From Sphingomicrobium sediminis (GTDB lineage: Bacteria > Pseudomonadota > Alphaproteobacteria > Sphingomonadales > Sphingomonadaceae), in the NCBI RefSeq assembly GCF_023805295.1, contig NZ_JAMSHT010000001.1:1116001-1180000 (forward strand): a DNA stretch of 64,000 nucleotides. The letters are read 5' to 3'. Positions 23,944 through 32,428 of the stretch are shown in pieces; the stretch's first letter is position 1, and every line of letters starts with the position of its first letter. The position numbers and the translations under genes are program-made. The notes beneath the pieces are model-generated. The model was not told where the DNA came from. It searched no databases and saw only the letters and a program-made list of their open reading frames with translations.

Positions 23944-24259
23944 GGCGGCGCTCGAGCGGGGCCAGGACCGGTTTGAGGTCGTGGCCCCGTTTGAGCACCT
24001 GACCATGTTCGGTGATCACCGCATAAGCGCCCTGCCGCTGACGAAGCGCAGGGCGCTTTTCTATGCGGATTTCGGGGTTTTCGGCATGGCGGCGAAAACA
24101 GGCGAAGACCGCCACATCCTTGTCCATGCGGATCGCATAATCGCGCCAGTGGCCCGCCGCGACCATCCGGCCATAAAGGTCGAGGATGGTCATGAATTCG
24201 TCGCGGTCGAAGCCGACCTGGCCGCCCTGCCCGCTCGGGAATGGAGTGACGACACTCAT
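23921..24259 (-). CDS. DUF2794-domain protein
   Basis: This is a 112-residue soluble protein of the alphaproteobacterial DUF2794 type (ILDLYGRMVAAGHWRDYAIR ... FRRHAENPEIRIEK). It overlaps the end of cysE by 4 bases (ATGA), so the two are cotranscribed; this pairing recurs in alphaproteobacteria as far as I recall. The biochemical role is unknown. Its 3' end overlaps the DUF2157 gene on the other strand by 23 bases. Confidence 0.8.
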   Translation of the reverse strand: MSVVTPFPSGQGGQVGFDRDEFMTILDLYGRMVAAGHWRDYAIRMDKDVAVFACFRRHAENPEIRIEKRPALRQRQGAYAVITEHGQVLKRGHDLKPVLAPLERRLMRLVRD

Positions 24260-24981
24260 GCCGAGCGGCTCTCCTCATCCGATTTGGGCGCTGCCTTGGC
24301 CTTGGCGGCTTTCGCCTCGGCGCGCAGCTTCTTCAATTCCTGCTCCATCTGGCAGAGCCGCTTCTCCAGCGGGTCCGACAGTTCGTCGCAGGGCGTGCCG
24401 TAAGGCATGAATTCGCCGGCCTTGTCGGCCATGGTCGGCACCGGACGGGCAAGCGGCCCGACCATCGTCGCGCCCGGCGCGACTTCCTTGGTAACCACCG
24501 AATTGGCCCCGATCCGCGCACCGCGACCGATGGTGATTGGCCCGAGGATCTGCGCGCCCGAGCCGATCACGACATCGTCCTCCAATGTCGGGTGGCGCTT
24601 GCCGCCAATGCCGTTGAAGGGCGCGGTCCCGCCCAGCGTCACGCACTGGTAGATGGTGACATTGTCGCCAATCTCGCTGGTCTCGCCGATCACGGTGAAG
24701 CCATGGTCGATGAACAGATGCCGCCCGATCTTGGCGCCCGGATGGATGTCGATCGCGGTTAGCGCGCGCGAAAAATGGTTGACCATGCGCCCGAGGAAAT
24801 GGAGCCCGCCCGACCAGAGCCAATGCGCAAGCCGGTGCAGCCCGAGCGCCAGCACGCCGGGATAGAAAAACACTTCCCAACGGCTCCGCGCCGCGGGATC
24901 ACGTGCTTTGACACTGTCGAGATAGTCGATAAGGCCGCCGGCCAAGCCACTTTCCTTCGTGCTTACGAACTTTTGCCACAT
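24256..24981 (-). CDS. cysE: Serine O-acetyltransferase
   Basis: This 241-residue enzyme makes O-acetylserine from serine and acetyl-CoA, the entry step of cysteine synthesis. After a helical N-terminal part (DYLDSVKARDPAARSRWEV) comes the left-handed beta-helix with hexapeptide repeats: AIDIHPGAKIG, IDHGFTVIGETSEIG, NVTIYQCVTLGG and the conserved GKRHPTLEDDVVIGSGAQIL. The C-terminus has a long Lys/Ala-rich helix. The start is set at the ATG at 24981 (MWQKF); ATG codons at 25002 and 25020 are alternatives without better ribosome sites. The oxyR gene runs divergently from about 100 bases away. Confidence 0.9.
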   Translation of the reverse strand: MWQKFVSTKESGLAGGLIDYLDSVKARDPAARSRWEVFFYPGVLALGLHRLAHWLWSGGLHFLGRMVNHFSRALTAIDIHPGAKIGRHLFIDHGFTVIGETSEIGDNVTIYQCVTLGGTAPFNGIGGKRHPTLEDDVVIGSGAQILGPITIGRGARIGANSVVTKEVAPGATMVGPLARPVPTMADKAGEFMPYGTPCDELSDPLEKRLCQMEQELKKLRAEAKAAKAKAAPKSDEESRSA

Positions 24982-25081
24982 GTAGGGGCTGGACCCTGCC
25001 ATGAAAAGGCGGGCGCGCATTGTCTTATCGCCCACGCCATTTATAGGGAGGGCATTAAACGACTCGTTCGATAAGGGAAGC

Positions 25082-25999
25082 ATGACGGTCCACCTGCCCA
25101 CGGTGAAGCAGTTGCAATATCTCGTGGCTCTCCACGAGCAGGGCCATTTCGGCCGCGCCGCCGAGCAATGTTTCGTCACCCAGTCGACCCTGAGCGCCGG
25201 GATTCGCGAGCTGGAAACGCTGCTCGACACCGTCTTGGTCGAGCGCACCCGACGCGTCGTCCGCTTCACCGCACTTGGCGAGAAAATTGCCGCACAGGCC
25301 CGCCGCGTGTTGCGCGAAACCGAGATTTTGGCCGGCTATGCGCGCGCCGAGGGCAAGCCGCTGACGGGCGAACTGCGCATGGGGGTCATTCCCACCATCG
25401 CGCCCTTCCTGCTGCCACGCCTGCTGCCGCATTTGCGCAAGAGCTATCCCGACCTGAAGCTCTATCTGCGTGAGGAAACCAGCCAGGCAAGCTGCGAGGC
25501 GCTGCATCGCGGCCAGCTCGACTGCGTGCTTTTGGCGCTGCCTTATTCATGCGGCGAGGTCGAGACCGTGAAGGTCGCCGAAGACCGGCTGTTTATCGCC
25601 TATCCCAAGGGTGAAGCGCCCGACCTCAAGGCCATTCCGCCTGCCCTGATCGAGGAAGGCCGCCTGCTGATGCTCGAGGACGGGCATTGCCTCAAGGATC
25701 ATGCGCTCGCCGCCTGCAATCGCCCCGAAATCCGCGCCTCGGCCTCGATGATGGGGACGAGCCTGCACACGCTTGTCCAAATGGTCGACAATGGGCTTGG
25801 CGTCACCTTCATTCCCGAAATGGCGCTGGCGGCGGGGATCATCGACCATACCGGGATCGAGGCCAAACCGCTGGAGAGCGAACATGGCACGCGCGACATC
25901 GCACTCGCCTGGCGCAAGAACAGCCCGCGCGGCGAAGAATTCCGCCTCATGGCCGAGGCCTTGTCGGAACTGGCGAAGGAATTGAAGCGCAAGGCCTAG
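25082..25999 (+). CDS. oxyR: LysR-family hydrogen-peroxide sensor OxyR
   Basis: This is a 305-residue LysR-type regulator with an N-terminal winged helix (LPTVKQLQYLVALHEQGHFG ... TQSTLSAGIRELE) and a two-lobe sensor domain. The peroxide-sensing cysteines are present as Cys 203 and Cys 212 in LMLEDGHCLKDHALAAC, with the same 9-residue spacing as Cys199/Cys208 of E. coli OxyR, so this is a bona fide OxyR. The ATG at 25082 gives the usual N-terminus. It is divergent from cysE; no catalase or peroxiredoxin gene is next to it here. Confidence 0.93.
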   Translation: MTVHLPTVKQLQYLVALHEQGHFGRAAEQCFVTQSTLSAGIRELETLLDTVLVERTRRVVRFTALGEKIAAQARRVLRETEILAGYARAEGKPLTGELRMGVIPTIAPFLLPRLLPHLRKSYPDLKLYLREETSQASCEALHRGQLDCVLLALPYSCGEVETVKVAEDRLFIAYPKGEAPDLKAIPPALIEEGRLLMLEDGHCLKDHALAACNRPEIRASASMMGTSLHTLVQMVDNGLGVTFIPEMALAAGIIDHTGIEAKPLESEHGTRDIALAWRKNSPRGEEFRLMAEALSELAKELKRKA

Positions 26000-26008
26000 G
26001 CGCGATGC

Positions 26009-26581
26009 CTAGTCCATATGCTTGAGGCCGACCCGCAAATAGTCATAGCCGGTCACCAGCGTCAGCGCCGCAGCGCCCCACAGGCTGTAGATGCCGACCT
26101 CGTGGATCCAGGTCTGTGCCGGGAAAGCGCCGGCGAGGATCAGCGCGCCGAGCGCCAGCATCTGGAGCGTCGTCTTCCACTTGGCGAGCCGGCTGACCGG
26201 CACCGACACGTTGAGCGGGCCAAGAAATTCGCGCAGCCCGGAAACGATGATTTCGCGCAGCAGGATCACCAAAGCGGGGATGATCGTCAGGCCGGCAATG
26301 ACCGGTTCTGGCTCTTCGGCGACGCGGCGGGTCGCGATGAGCATGATGATGACCGCCGCCACCATGATCTTGTCGGCGATGGGGTCGAGAAATTGCCCGA
26401 GGCGGCTGATCTGGCCTTGTGCACGGGCGAGATAGCCATCGATATAATCGGTGATGCCGACGAGCGAGTAGAGCACCCAGGTGATGAAATAATCGAGCGG
26501 GCTCGGCTCCCACAATAGCCAGACGAGGATCGGCACCGCGAAAATGCGCGACAGGGTCAGGATGTTGGGGAGGGTCAGCAT
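26009..26581 (-). CDS. pgsA: CDP-diacylglycerol-glycerol-3-phosphate 3-phosphatidyltransferase
   Basis: This 190-residue integral membrane enzyme makes phosphatidylglycerol phosphate. It has the full CDP-alcohol phosphotransferase motif D-x2-DG-x2-AR-x8-G-x3-D-x3-D in DYIDGYLARAQG ... LGQFLDPIADK (Asp 45, 48, 66 and 70), and about five membrane helices. The start is the ATG at 26581 (MLTLPNILTLSR); the long open frame extending further upstream is antisense to the neighbouring transporter and not coding. Divergent from the LplT-like MFS gene. Confidence 0.92.
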   Translation of the reverse strand: MLTLPNILTLSRIFAVPILVWLLWEPSPLDYFITWVLYSLVGITDYIDGYLARAQGQISRLGQFLDPIADKIMVAAVIIMLIATRRVAEEPEPVIAGLTIIPALVILLREIIVSGLREFLGPLNVSVPVSRLAKWKTTLQMLALGALILAGAFPAQTWIHEVGIYSLWGAAALTLVTGYDYLRVGLKHMD

Positions 26582-26683
26582 GTTGGCGCCGACCTTAGGC
26601 AAAAGCCCTGCAAAGTGCCAATTCCTTTTCGCTTTGCCGGAAAAGCACGCTATGCCTGCGGCTCGGCCGAGAGGAGTGCGCCC

Positions 26684-27976
26684 ATGAAAAGTTCGATCGG
26701 CCTGATGACCAAGCGGCGTTTTGCGCCCCTGTTCACGGTCCAGTTCCTGGGCGCCTTCAACGACAATCTGTTCCGCACCTCGATGGTGCTGTTGGTCATT
26801 TTCGGCATCTACGACGACCCCACCCGCGAGGCGAGCCTGTCGGCGATTGCGGGCGGCCTCTTCATCCTGCCCTTCGTCTTGTTCAGCGCCTTTGCCGGCA
26901 GCCTTGCCGACCATATGGACAAGTCGCTGCTCATTCGCCGCATCAAGACCGCAGAAATCTTGATCATGTGCGTCGGCGCGCTCGGTCTCGTGCTGCAAAG
27001 CGTACCGCTCCTCCTGCTGACGCTCGCCGCGACGGGGCTGCAGTCGGCATTTTTCGGCCCGATCAAATATGCGATCATCCCGCAGCATCTCGAGAAGGAC
27101 GAGGTGCTGGGCGGCACCGGCATGGTCCAAGCCGGCACTTATGTCGCGATCCTTTGCGGGACGTTGCTGGGCGGTGCGTTGCTGGTGCGCATCGACAATG
27201 GCGGCATGGAGGCCGGACAGGCCGCGATCGGCGTCTTGGTCGTTGCCGCGCTCGGCAGGTTTGCCGCGCAATATCTGCCCCCTGCCCCGCCGCAGGGTGA
27301 AGCGGCCGCCGAAAAACCCGACTGGAATATCGTGCGGGCCTCGGTGCGGGTCACGCGCGAGGTCATGTCCAACCGCATCGCACGCTTGGCCATTTGGGCG
27401 ATCAGCATCTTCTGGGCATTGGGCGCGGTCCTGCTCGCGCAATTCCCGCCCCTGGTTAAAAATGGCTTGGGCGGCGACGAAGGCGTCGCGACAGCCTTTC
27501 TTGCCATTTTCTCGGTGGGCGTTGCGGGTGGCAGCATCCTCGTCAATCGCTTGCTCGGTGGCCGCATCAGCGCGCGCTTTGCACCGTGGGCCGCCATCGG
27601 CATGGGCGTGTTCGTACTCGACCTCTATCGACGCCTGCAGGATTGGACGCCCGCTGCCGAATTGCTGTCCATCGGGCAATTTCTCGACCTCGACGGCGGT
27701 TGGTGGGTTGCGCTGGACCTGTTCGGACTGGCCTTGATGGGCGGCGCCTATGTCGTGCCGCTCTATGCCTATCTCACGACCCATGTACCGCCCTCGCTCA
27801 CCGCGCGGGCGATCGCAGTCAACAATATCGTCAATTCGGGCCTGATGGTCGCCGGTTCGCTCGCGCTCACCTTCGCGGTGCAGGGTGGCATCACCATCGT
27901 CGACAGCCTGCTCGGCATTGTCGGGGTGGCGTTTGTAGCAGCCTATCTCGGCCGGCGGCTCGACCGCGCCAGCTAG
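26684..27976 (+). CDS. MFS transporter, lysophospholipid-transporter (LplT)-like
   Basis: This 430-residue protein with about 12 membrane helices opens MTKRRFAPLFTVQFLGAFND (from residue 8), which is like the LplT lysophospholipid flippase and the MFS half of LplT-Aas fusions. An acyltransferase half is not attached here. The neighbouring divergent pgsA gene supports a phospholipid link. The ATG at 26684 has AGGAG 8 bases upstream, preferred over an upstream ATG at 26615. The stop overlaps the convergent 57-aa gene. Confidence 0.8.
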   Translation: MKSSIGLMTKRRFAPLFTVQFLGAFNDNLFRTSMVLLVIFGIYDDPTREASLSAIAGGLFILPFVLFSAFAGSLADHMDKSLLIRRIKTAEILIMCVGALGLVLQSVPLLLLTLAATGLQSAFFGPIKYAIIPQHLEKDEVLGGTGMVQAGTYVAILCGTLLGGALLVRIDNGGMEAGQAAIGVLVVAALGRFAAQYLPPAPPQGEAAAEKPDWNIVRASVRVTREVMSNRIARLAIWAISIFWALGAVLLAQFPPLVKNGLGGDEGVATAFLAIFSVGVAGGSILVNRLLGGRISARFAPWAAIGMGVFVLDLYRRLQDWTPAAELLSIGQFLDLDGGWWVALDLFGLALMGGAYVVPLYAYLTTHVPPSLTARAIAVNNIVNSGLMVAGSLALTFAVQGGITIVDSLLGIVGVAFVAAYLGRRLDRAS

Positions 27977-28146
27977 GCGATGAAAAGGCTGGTGGCGATG
28001 AAGCCCGCCGCGAAGGTCATCGCGAATAGCTCAAGCTCTTCGCGGCGCTTGGCAGCAGCCGCGCACTCACCCGCGAATGTCACGCGATAGGCATCGCGCA
28101 GGCTGCGCAAGAAATCGGTGAAAGCGAGGCGGGCCGTGGTCTCCAT
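27973..28146 (-). CDS. Small protein with C-terminal hydrophobic segment, 57 aa
   Basis: A 57-residue frame starts METTARLAFTDFLRSLRDAY and ends with a hydrophobic stretch (AMTFAAGFIATSLFIA) that could insert into the membrane as a tail anchor. The ATG at 28146 has AGGGA 6 bases before it. The gene ends in a 4-base tail-to-tail overlap with the MFS gene. No family recognised; moderate confidence that it is expressed. Confidence 0.5.
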   Translation of the reverse strand: METTARLAFTDFLRSLRDAYRVTFAGECAAAAKRREELELFAMTFAAGFIATSLFIA

Positions 28147-28238
28147 GACCAATCCCTAACGCTTCATTTACCAGAAGGGCAACGCGGGTCGCGCAAAACG
28201 TCCCATGACGGGACGACTGGTCAAATATTGGAGAGGCG

Positions 28239-29870
28239 TTAGCCGTTGGCGGCGACGTCGTCGTCCGTATCGCGGTCGCTCTCATCGAGCGAAATCGGCT
28301 GACGCAGCAGCTGTTCTGCCTGGTCCGCCGACATCGCCTTGCCGAAATACCAGCCCTGCCCGAAGCGGCAGCCCATTTCGAGTACGGCGGCATGGGTCTT
28401 GGCGGTTTCGACGCCTTCGACGGTGACCGGAATGTCGAGCGCCTCGGCGAGCGTCGAGACGGCGCGGACGATGGCGCGGCTTTCGCGGTCGCGGGATAGC
28501 GACGAGACGAAGCTGCGGTCGATCTTGATGACGTCGAAGGGCAGCGCCCGCAGGTGCGAGAGCGAGGAATAGCCTGTCCCGAAATCATCGAGCGCGATGC
28601 GGATGCCCTGATTCTTGAGACTGCTGACGATGCTGCGCGCCAGATCGAGGTCGGCGAACAGCGAATTTTCGGTGATTTCGACCACAAGCCGTTCGGCCGG
28701 AAAGCCCGTTTCGGTCAGCATGCGCACCAGTTTCTGGGCGAGCCAGCTGTCCGCGAGCTGCGAGGGAGCAACATTGATCGACAGGTCGACATGGTCGGGC
28801 CATTCGAGCGCGGCCTTCATCGCCTGCTTGAATACGACCTCGCTCAACGCCTCGATGAGATTATGCTCTTCGGCGACCGGGATGAAGCGCGACGGGCCGA
28901 CCATCCCGGCGAGGGGATGATCCCAGCGCGAGAGCACTTCGAACCCCAGCACCTTGCCCGTCGTGAGATCCACCTGCGGCTCGAAATAGGGAATGAACTG
29001 CCCGGCCTCTATACCGTAGCGAATTCCCTGCTCGATCTCCGAATGGGCGAGCAATTCGCGCTCCATTCCCTCATCGAACCAGACGGCGCGAGCAAGGCGC
29101 CCAGCCTTGCCGGCGGCAAGCGCGATATCGGCGCGGCGCAGCAGGTCGCGGGCTTTCATCTCGCCAATTTCGGCGCTGGCAATCCCGACATGGGCCCCGA
29201 CCTGGATTACCTTGTCGTCGATTTCGTAGGGCCGCCCGGCGAGCTCGAGCAGCCTCTTGGCGAATGCGTCGATCGTATCGCGGCGACCGGGGCGCTGGAC
29301 CATGATGACCGCAAATTCGTCACCGGCGACGCGCGCAACGGGACGGCCCCCGGTCGTGTCCTCGATCGCCTTGGCGATGCGGCGCAGCAATTCGTCACCT
29401 GCATCGAAGCCATGGCGTTCGTTGACCATCTTGAAGCGATTGAGCTGGAGCGAGATGACCGCAATCTCGGTCTCGCCATCCTTGGCCTCGGCAGCCAGCT
29501 TCATCGCCGCTTCGGAAAAACCCTTGCGATTGAGTAGGCCGGTCATGCCGTCGGTCGACGCTTGCTTGAGCGCACGCGCTTCGCTTTCCTCGCGGCGCAT
29601 CGTCTCGTGCTGAAGATCGACATAATAGCGCCAACCGAAGAGGATCAGCGCGACGTTGAGCGCCAGCGCGGTGGCGGCCATGGTGAGGTCGTCGGTGACC
29701 TCGGGAATGCCGCGGCTGAGATCGATGAAGAGCGAGGCGCCGTTCCAGATGAACAGGCCCATCGCGCCAATGAGGATGCAAAGGACGATGAGGCCGCGCC
29801 AAGCGCGCCCTTCACTTGCCCCCGATACGCGTAGGGGTGCCTGATCCGCAGCGTCCATGGCGCGCACCAT
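28239..29870 (-). CDS. Membrane GGDEF/EAL cyclic-di-GMP protein
   Basis: This 543-residue protein has two membrane helices near residues 26-48 and 65-86. A GGDEF domain follows (DGMTGLLNRKGF ... RVAGDEFAV, so the active-site motif reads AGDEF), then an EAL domain whose signature reads EVL (GFEVLSRW). The EAL domain keeps the metal and catalytic stretches (DDFGTGYSSLSHLRALPFD, IKIDRSFV and the ENSLF segment). The EAL glutamate is retained, so phosphodiesterase activity is plausible; the GGDEF half has an altered first residue that is tolerated in some active cyclases. A short extracytoplasmic loop may sense a signal. It lies next to tRNA-Leu. Confidence 0.88.
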   Translation of the reverse strand: MVRAMDAADQAPLRVSGASEGRAWRGLIVLCILIGAMGLFIWNGASLFIDLSRGIPEVTDDLTMAATALALNVALILFGWRYYVDLQHETMRREESEARALKQASTDGMTGLLNRKGFSEAAMKLAAEAKDGETEIAVISLQLNRFKMVNERHGFDAGDELLRRIAKAIEDTTGGRPVARVAGDEFAVIMVQRPGRRDTIDAFAKRLLELAGRPYEIDDKVIQVGAHVGIASAEIGEMKARDLLRRADIALAAGKAGRLARAVWFDEGMERELLAHSEIEQGIRYGIEAGQFIPYFEPQVDLTTGKVLGFEVLSRWDHPLAGMVGPSRFIPVAEEHNLIEALSEVVFKQAMKAALEWPDHVDLSINVAPSQLADSWLAQKLVRMLTETGFPAERLVVEITENSLFADLDLARSIVSSLKNQGIRIALDDFGTGYSSLSHLRALPFDVIKIDRSFVSSLSRDRESRAIVRAVSTLAEALDIPVTVEGVETAKTHAAVLEMGCRFGQGWYFGKAMSADQAEQLLRQPISLDESDRDTDDDVAANG

Positions 29871-29946
29871 GGCCGATCAATCGTTAAGAAACAGGTCACA
29901 ATGCCGCGAAATGCAGCACCGGTTAACGCCGGTTTTCCGGGATTTC

Positions 29947-30032
29947 TGGTGCGGACGGCGGGACTTGAACCCGCACTCCATCTCTGGAAGCCGATTTTAA
30001 GTCGGCAGCGTCTACCATTCCGCCACGTCCGC
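29947..30032 (-). tRNA. tRNA-Leu (UAA)
   Basis: On the minus strand the acceptor 5' arm is GCGGACG and the 3' arm CGTCCGC, followed by A and an encoded CCA (29947-29949). The anticodon loop reads CTTAAAATC with anticodon TAA. A long variable arm, typical of leucine tRNA, and the T-loop GGTTCAAGTCC are present. The gene sits at the junction between the GGDEF/EAL gene and ihfB. Confidence 0.95.
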
Positions 30033-30042
30033 ATCCCTGAAC

Positions 30043-30078
30043 GATGCGGGCTGGGTAGTGGCGTCCTAGGCCCGCATC
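30043..30078. repeat. 9-bp inverted repeat between tRNA-Leu and ihfB
   Basis: GATGCGGGC and GCCCGCATC are separated by 18 bases, just beyond the ihfB stop. It could be a terminator stem for ihfB without a U-tract. It also lies at the proposed rearrangement junction. Confidence 0.45.
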
Positions 30079-30084
30079 CTCGAC

Positions 30085-30387
30085 CTAGTCGTTATCCGCC
30101 TTTTGCGCGTTTAAGTTCAAGCGCTCGCGCATTTCCTTGCCGGGCTTGAAGTAGGGCACACGCTTGGCCGCGACCTCGACGGGTTCGCCGGTCCGCGGAT
30201 TGCGTCCGATCCGCGCATCGCGCTGACGCGTCGAAAAGGCACCGAAACCGCGCAGCTCCACGCGGCCGCCATCGGCCAGTTGCTGCGTGATGCTGTCGAA
30301 AAGGCTGGAGACGACATTTTCGACTTCACGCTGGGTGAGGTCGGGAAAGTCACTGCAAATCTTCTGGACCAGTTCGGAACGGATCAT
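30085..30387 (-). CDS. ihfB: Integration host factor subunit beta
   Basis: This 100-residue DNA-bending protein of the HU/IHF family has the conserved arm sequence [14 protein letters not shown] and the DNA-intercalating region [19 protein letters not shown], ending [12 protein letters not shown]. The ATG at 30387 ([10 protein letters not shown]) is chosen by homology; a longer frame has no support. As in most alphaproteobacteria it follows rpsA on the same strand. Confidence 0.93.
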   Translation of the reverse strand: MIRSELVQKICSDFPDLTQREVENVVSSLFDSITQQLADGGRVELRGFGAFSTRQRDARIGRNPRTGEPVEVAAKRVPYFKPGKEMRERLNLNAQKADND

Positions 30388-30463
30388 GGTGTCGGTAAAC
30401 CCCCTCGAATTCATATACGCAAACGCCGCCCCTCCCGGCGGCTACTCGCCATAAGGATTGTCA

Positions 30464-30509
30464 GCAAAAAAAGGGCGGCGCAAGCCTTTGCTTGCACCGC
30501 CCGATTTTT
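30464..30509 (-). terminator. Rho-independent terminator of rpsA
   Basis: GGGCGG-C-GCAAGC and GCTTGC-A-CCGCCC form a 12-bp stem with one mismatch and a 4-base loop, with A-runs on the left and T-runs on the right so that it works in either direction. It stands between rpsA and ihfB, implying that ihfB has its own promoter or depends on read-through. Confidence 0.85.
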
Positions 30510-30540
30510 CGTGTCGCAACTGCAACAGATTGGAAAAGAC

Positions 30541-32241
30541 TTACTTTTCGTCCTTCTGCTTCAGCGCTTCGCCCAGAATGTCGCCGAGCGAGGCGCCCGA
30601 GTCCGAGGACCCGTACTGCGCAACGGCCTGCTTCTCTTCGCTGATCTGCAGCGCCTTAATCGAGAAGTTCGGCTTCTTCGAACGGTCGAAACCGGTGACG
30701 AGAGCGTCGAACTTCTGGCCGACCTGGAAACGCTCCGGACGCTGCTCGTCGCGGTCGCGGCCGAGGTCCGAGCGGCGGATGAAGCCGATCGCGCCATCGT
30801 CGCCAGCCTGCACTTCGAGGCCACCGTCGCGCACGTCGAGGACTGTGACGGTCATCGTCTCGCCCTTCTTCACGCCATCGGCGCCACCAACCGCGACACC
30901 GCCGCGCTCGAGCTGCTTCATGCCGAGGCTGATGCGCTCCTTCTCGACGTCGACGTCGAGAACGACGGCCTTGACCGTCTCACCCTTGTGGTGAAGCGCC
31001 AGCGCTTCTTCGCCCGACACTCCCCAGGCGATGTCCGACATGTGAACCATGCCATCGACGTCGCCGGGCAGGCCGATGAAGAGGCCGAATTCGGTCGAAT
31101 TCTTGACTTCGCCTTCAACTTCGGTGCCGACCGGGAACTTCTCGGCAAACTCGCTCCAGGGATTTTCCTGGGCCTGCTTGAGACCGAGCGAGATGCGGCG
31201 CTTCTCTTCGTCGACCTCGAGGATCTTCACTTCGACTTCCTGCGAAGTGCTGACGATCTTGCCCGGATGGACGTTCTTCTTGGTCCAGCTCATTTCGGAA
31301 ACGTGGACGAGGCCTTCGATGCCAGCTTCCAGTTCCACGAACGCACCATATTCGGTGATGTTGGTGACGCGGCCCGTGAAGGTGCCGTCGACCGGATACT
31401 TGGCGGTCGCGCCTTCCCACGGATCGGCTTCCAGCTGCTTCATGCCGAGGCTGATGCGCTGGGTCTCGCGGTTGATGCGGATGATCTGCACCTTGACCGT
31501 GTCGCCGATGCCCAGAACTTCGCTCGGGTGACCGACGCGCTTGTAGCTGATGTCGGTGACGTGGAGCAGGCCGTCGATGCCGCCCAAGTCAACGAACGCA
31601 CCATAATCGGTGATGTTCTTGACGACGCCTTCGATGACCTGGCCTTCGGTGAGGCTCTGGATGAGGCCCGAACGCTGTTCGGCGCGGGTCTCTTCGAGAA
31701 TGGCACGACGTGACACGACAATGTTGCCGCGGCGACGGTCCATCTTGAGGATCTGGAAGGGCTGCGGGATTTCCATCAGCGGACCAACGTCGCGGACCGG
31801 ACGGATGTCGACCTGGCTGCCCGGCAGGAAGGCCACGGCACCGCCGAGATCGACGGTGAAGCCACCCTTCACGCGGCCGAAGATCTGGCCTTCGACGCGC
31901 TCGTCGGCTTCGAACTGCTTCTCGAGCTTGTCCCAGGCAGCTTCGCGGCGCGCGCGCTCGCGGCTGAGCATCGCTTCGCCATGGGCGTTTTCGACGCGGT
32001 CGACATAGACTTCGACTTCGTCGCCGACGGCGAGTTCGGCCTTCTGGCCCTGCGGTGCGAATTCGCGCAGCGGGACACGGCCTTCGCTCTTCAAACCAAC
32101 GTCGATGACGGCGAGGTCGTTTTCGATGCCGGTCACCTTGCCGGTGACAACTTTGCCCTCGAAGCCTTCATCTTCGCCGCCGAGTTTTTCATTGAGCATT
32201 TCCGCGAATTCGTCGCGGGTCGGAAAAGCCGTTTCGGCCAT
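30541..32241 (-). CDS. rpsA: 30S ribosomal protein S1
   Basis: This is a 566-residue protein with six S1 (OB-fold) RNA-binding repeats, the last four in the typical spacing (for example VKNITDYGAFVDLGGIDGLL and GRVTNITEYGAFVELEAG). S1 helps load mRNAs with weak ribosome sites onto the 30S subunit. The ATG at 32241 begins MAETAFPTRDEF; there is no clear Shine-Dalgarno, as is common for autoregulated rpsA. A strong terminator follows. cmk lies upstream on the same strand, the usual order. Confidence 0.97.
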   Translation of the reverse strand: MAETAFPTRDEFAEMLNEKLGGEDEGFEGKVVTGKVTGIENDLAVIDVGLKSEGRVPLREFAPQGQKAELAVGDEVEVYVDRVENAHGEAMLSRERARREAAWDKLEKQFEADERVEGQIFGRVKGGFTVDLGGAVAFLPGSQVDIRPVRDVGPLMEIPQPFQILKMDRRRGNIVVSRRAILEETRAEQRSGLIQSLTEGQVIEGVVKNITDYGAFVDLGGIDGLLHVTDISYKRVGHPSEVLGIGDTVKVQIIRINRETQRISLGMKQLEADPWEGATAKYPVDGTFTGRVTNITEYGAFVELEAGIEGLVHVSEMSWTKKNVHPGKIVSTSQEVEVKILEVDEEKRRISLGLKQAQENPWSEFAEKFPVGTEVEGEVKNSTEFGLFIGLPGDVDGMVHMSDIAWGVSGEEALALHHKGETVKAVVLDVDVEKERISLGMKQLERGGVAVGGADGVKKGETMTVTVLDVRDGGLEVQAGDDGAIGFIRRSDLGRDRDEQRPERFQVGQKFDALVTGFDRSKKPNFSIKALQISEEKQAVAQYGSSDSGASLGDILGEALKQKDEK

Positions 32242-32428
32242 ATAAAAGTATCTTTCGTCTCTGGGTCTGCCGCTTAGCGTTCCACCATGGAGCGCCTTCG
32301 TCCGCGGACTTGGACAAACCTTGATCCGCCCGCCCGGGCTCATCCCGGACGAACATCCCCGATGACGAAGGGTCGTGGCGGCTTCAACAAGGGCGAGGCG
32401 ACTGGCCGGAAAAAATCCGGTAAATCAA

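Noticed and set aside
26582-27784. Long N-terminal extension of pgsA
   Set aside because: The frame is antisense to the MFS gene. The enzyme has its natural start at 26581.
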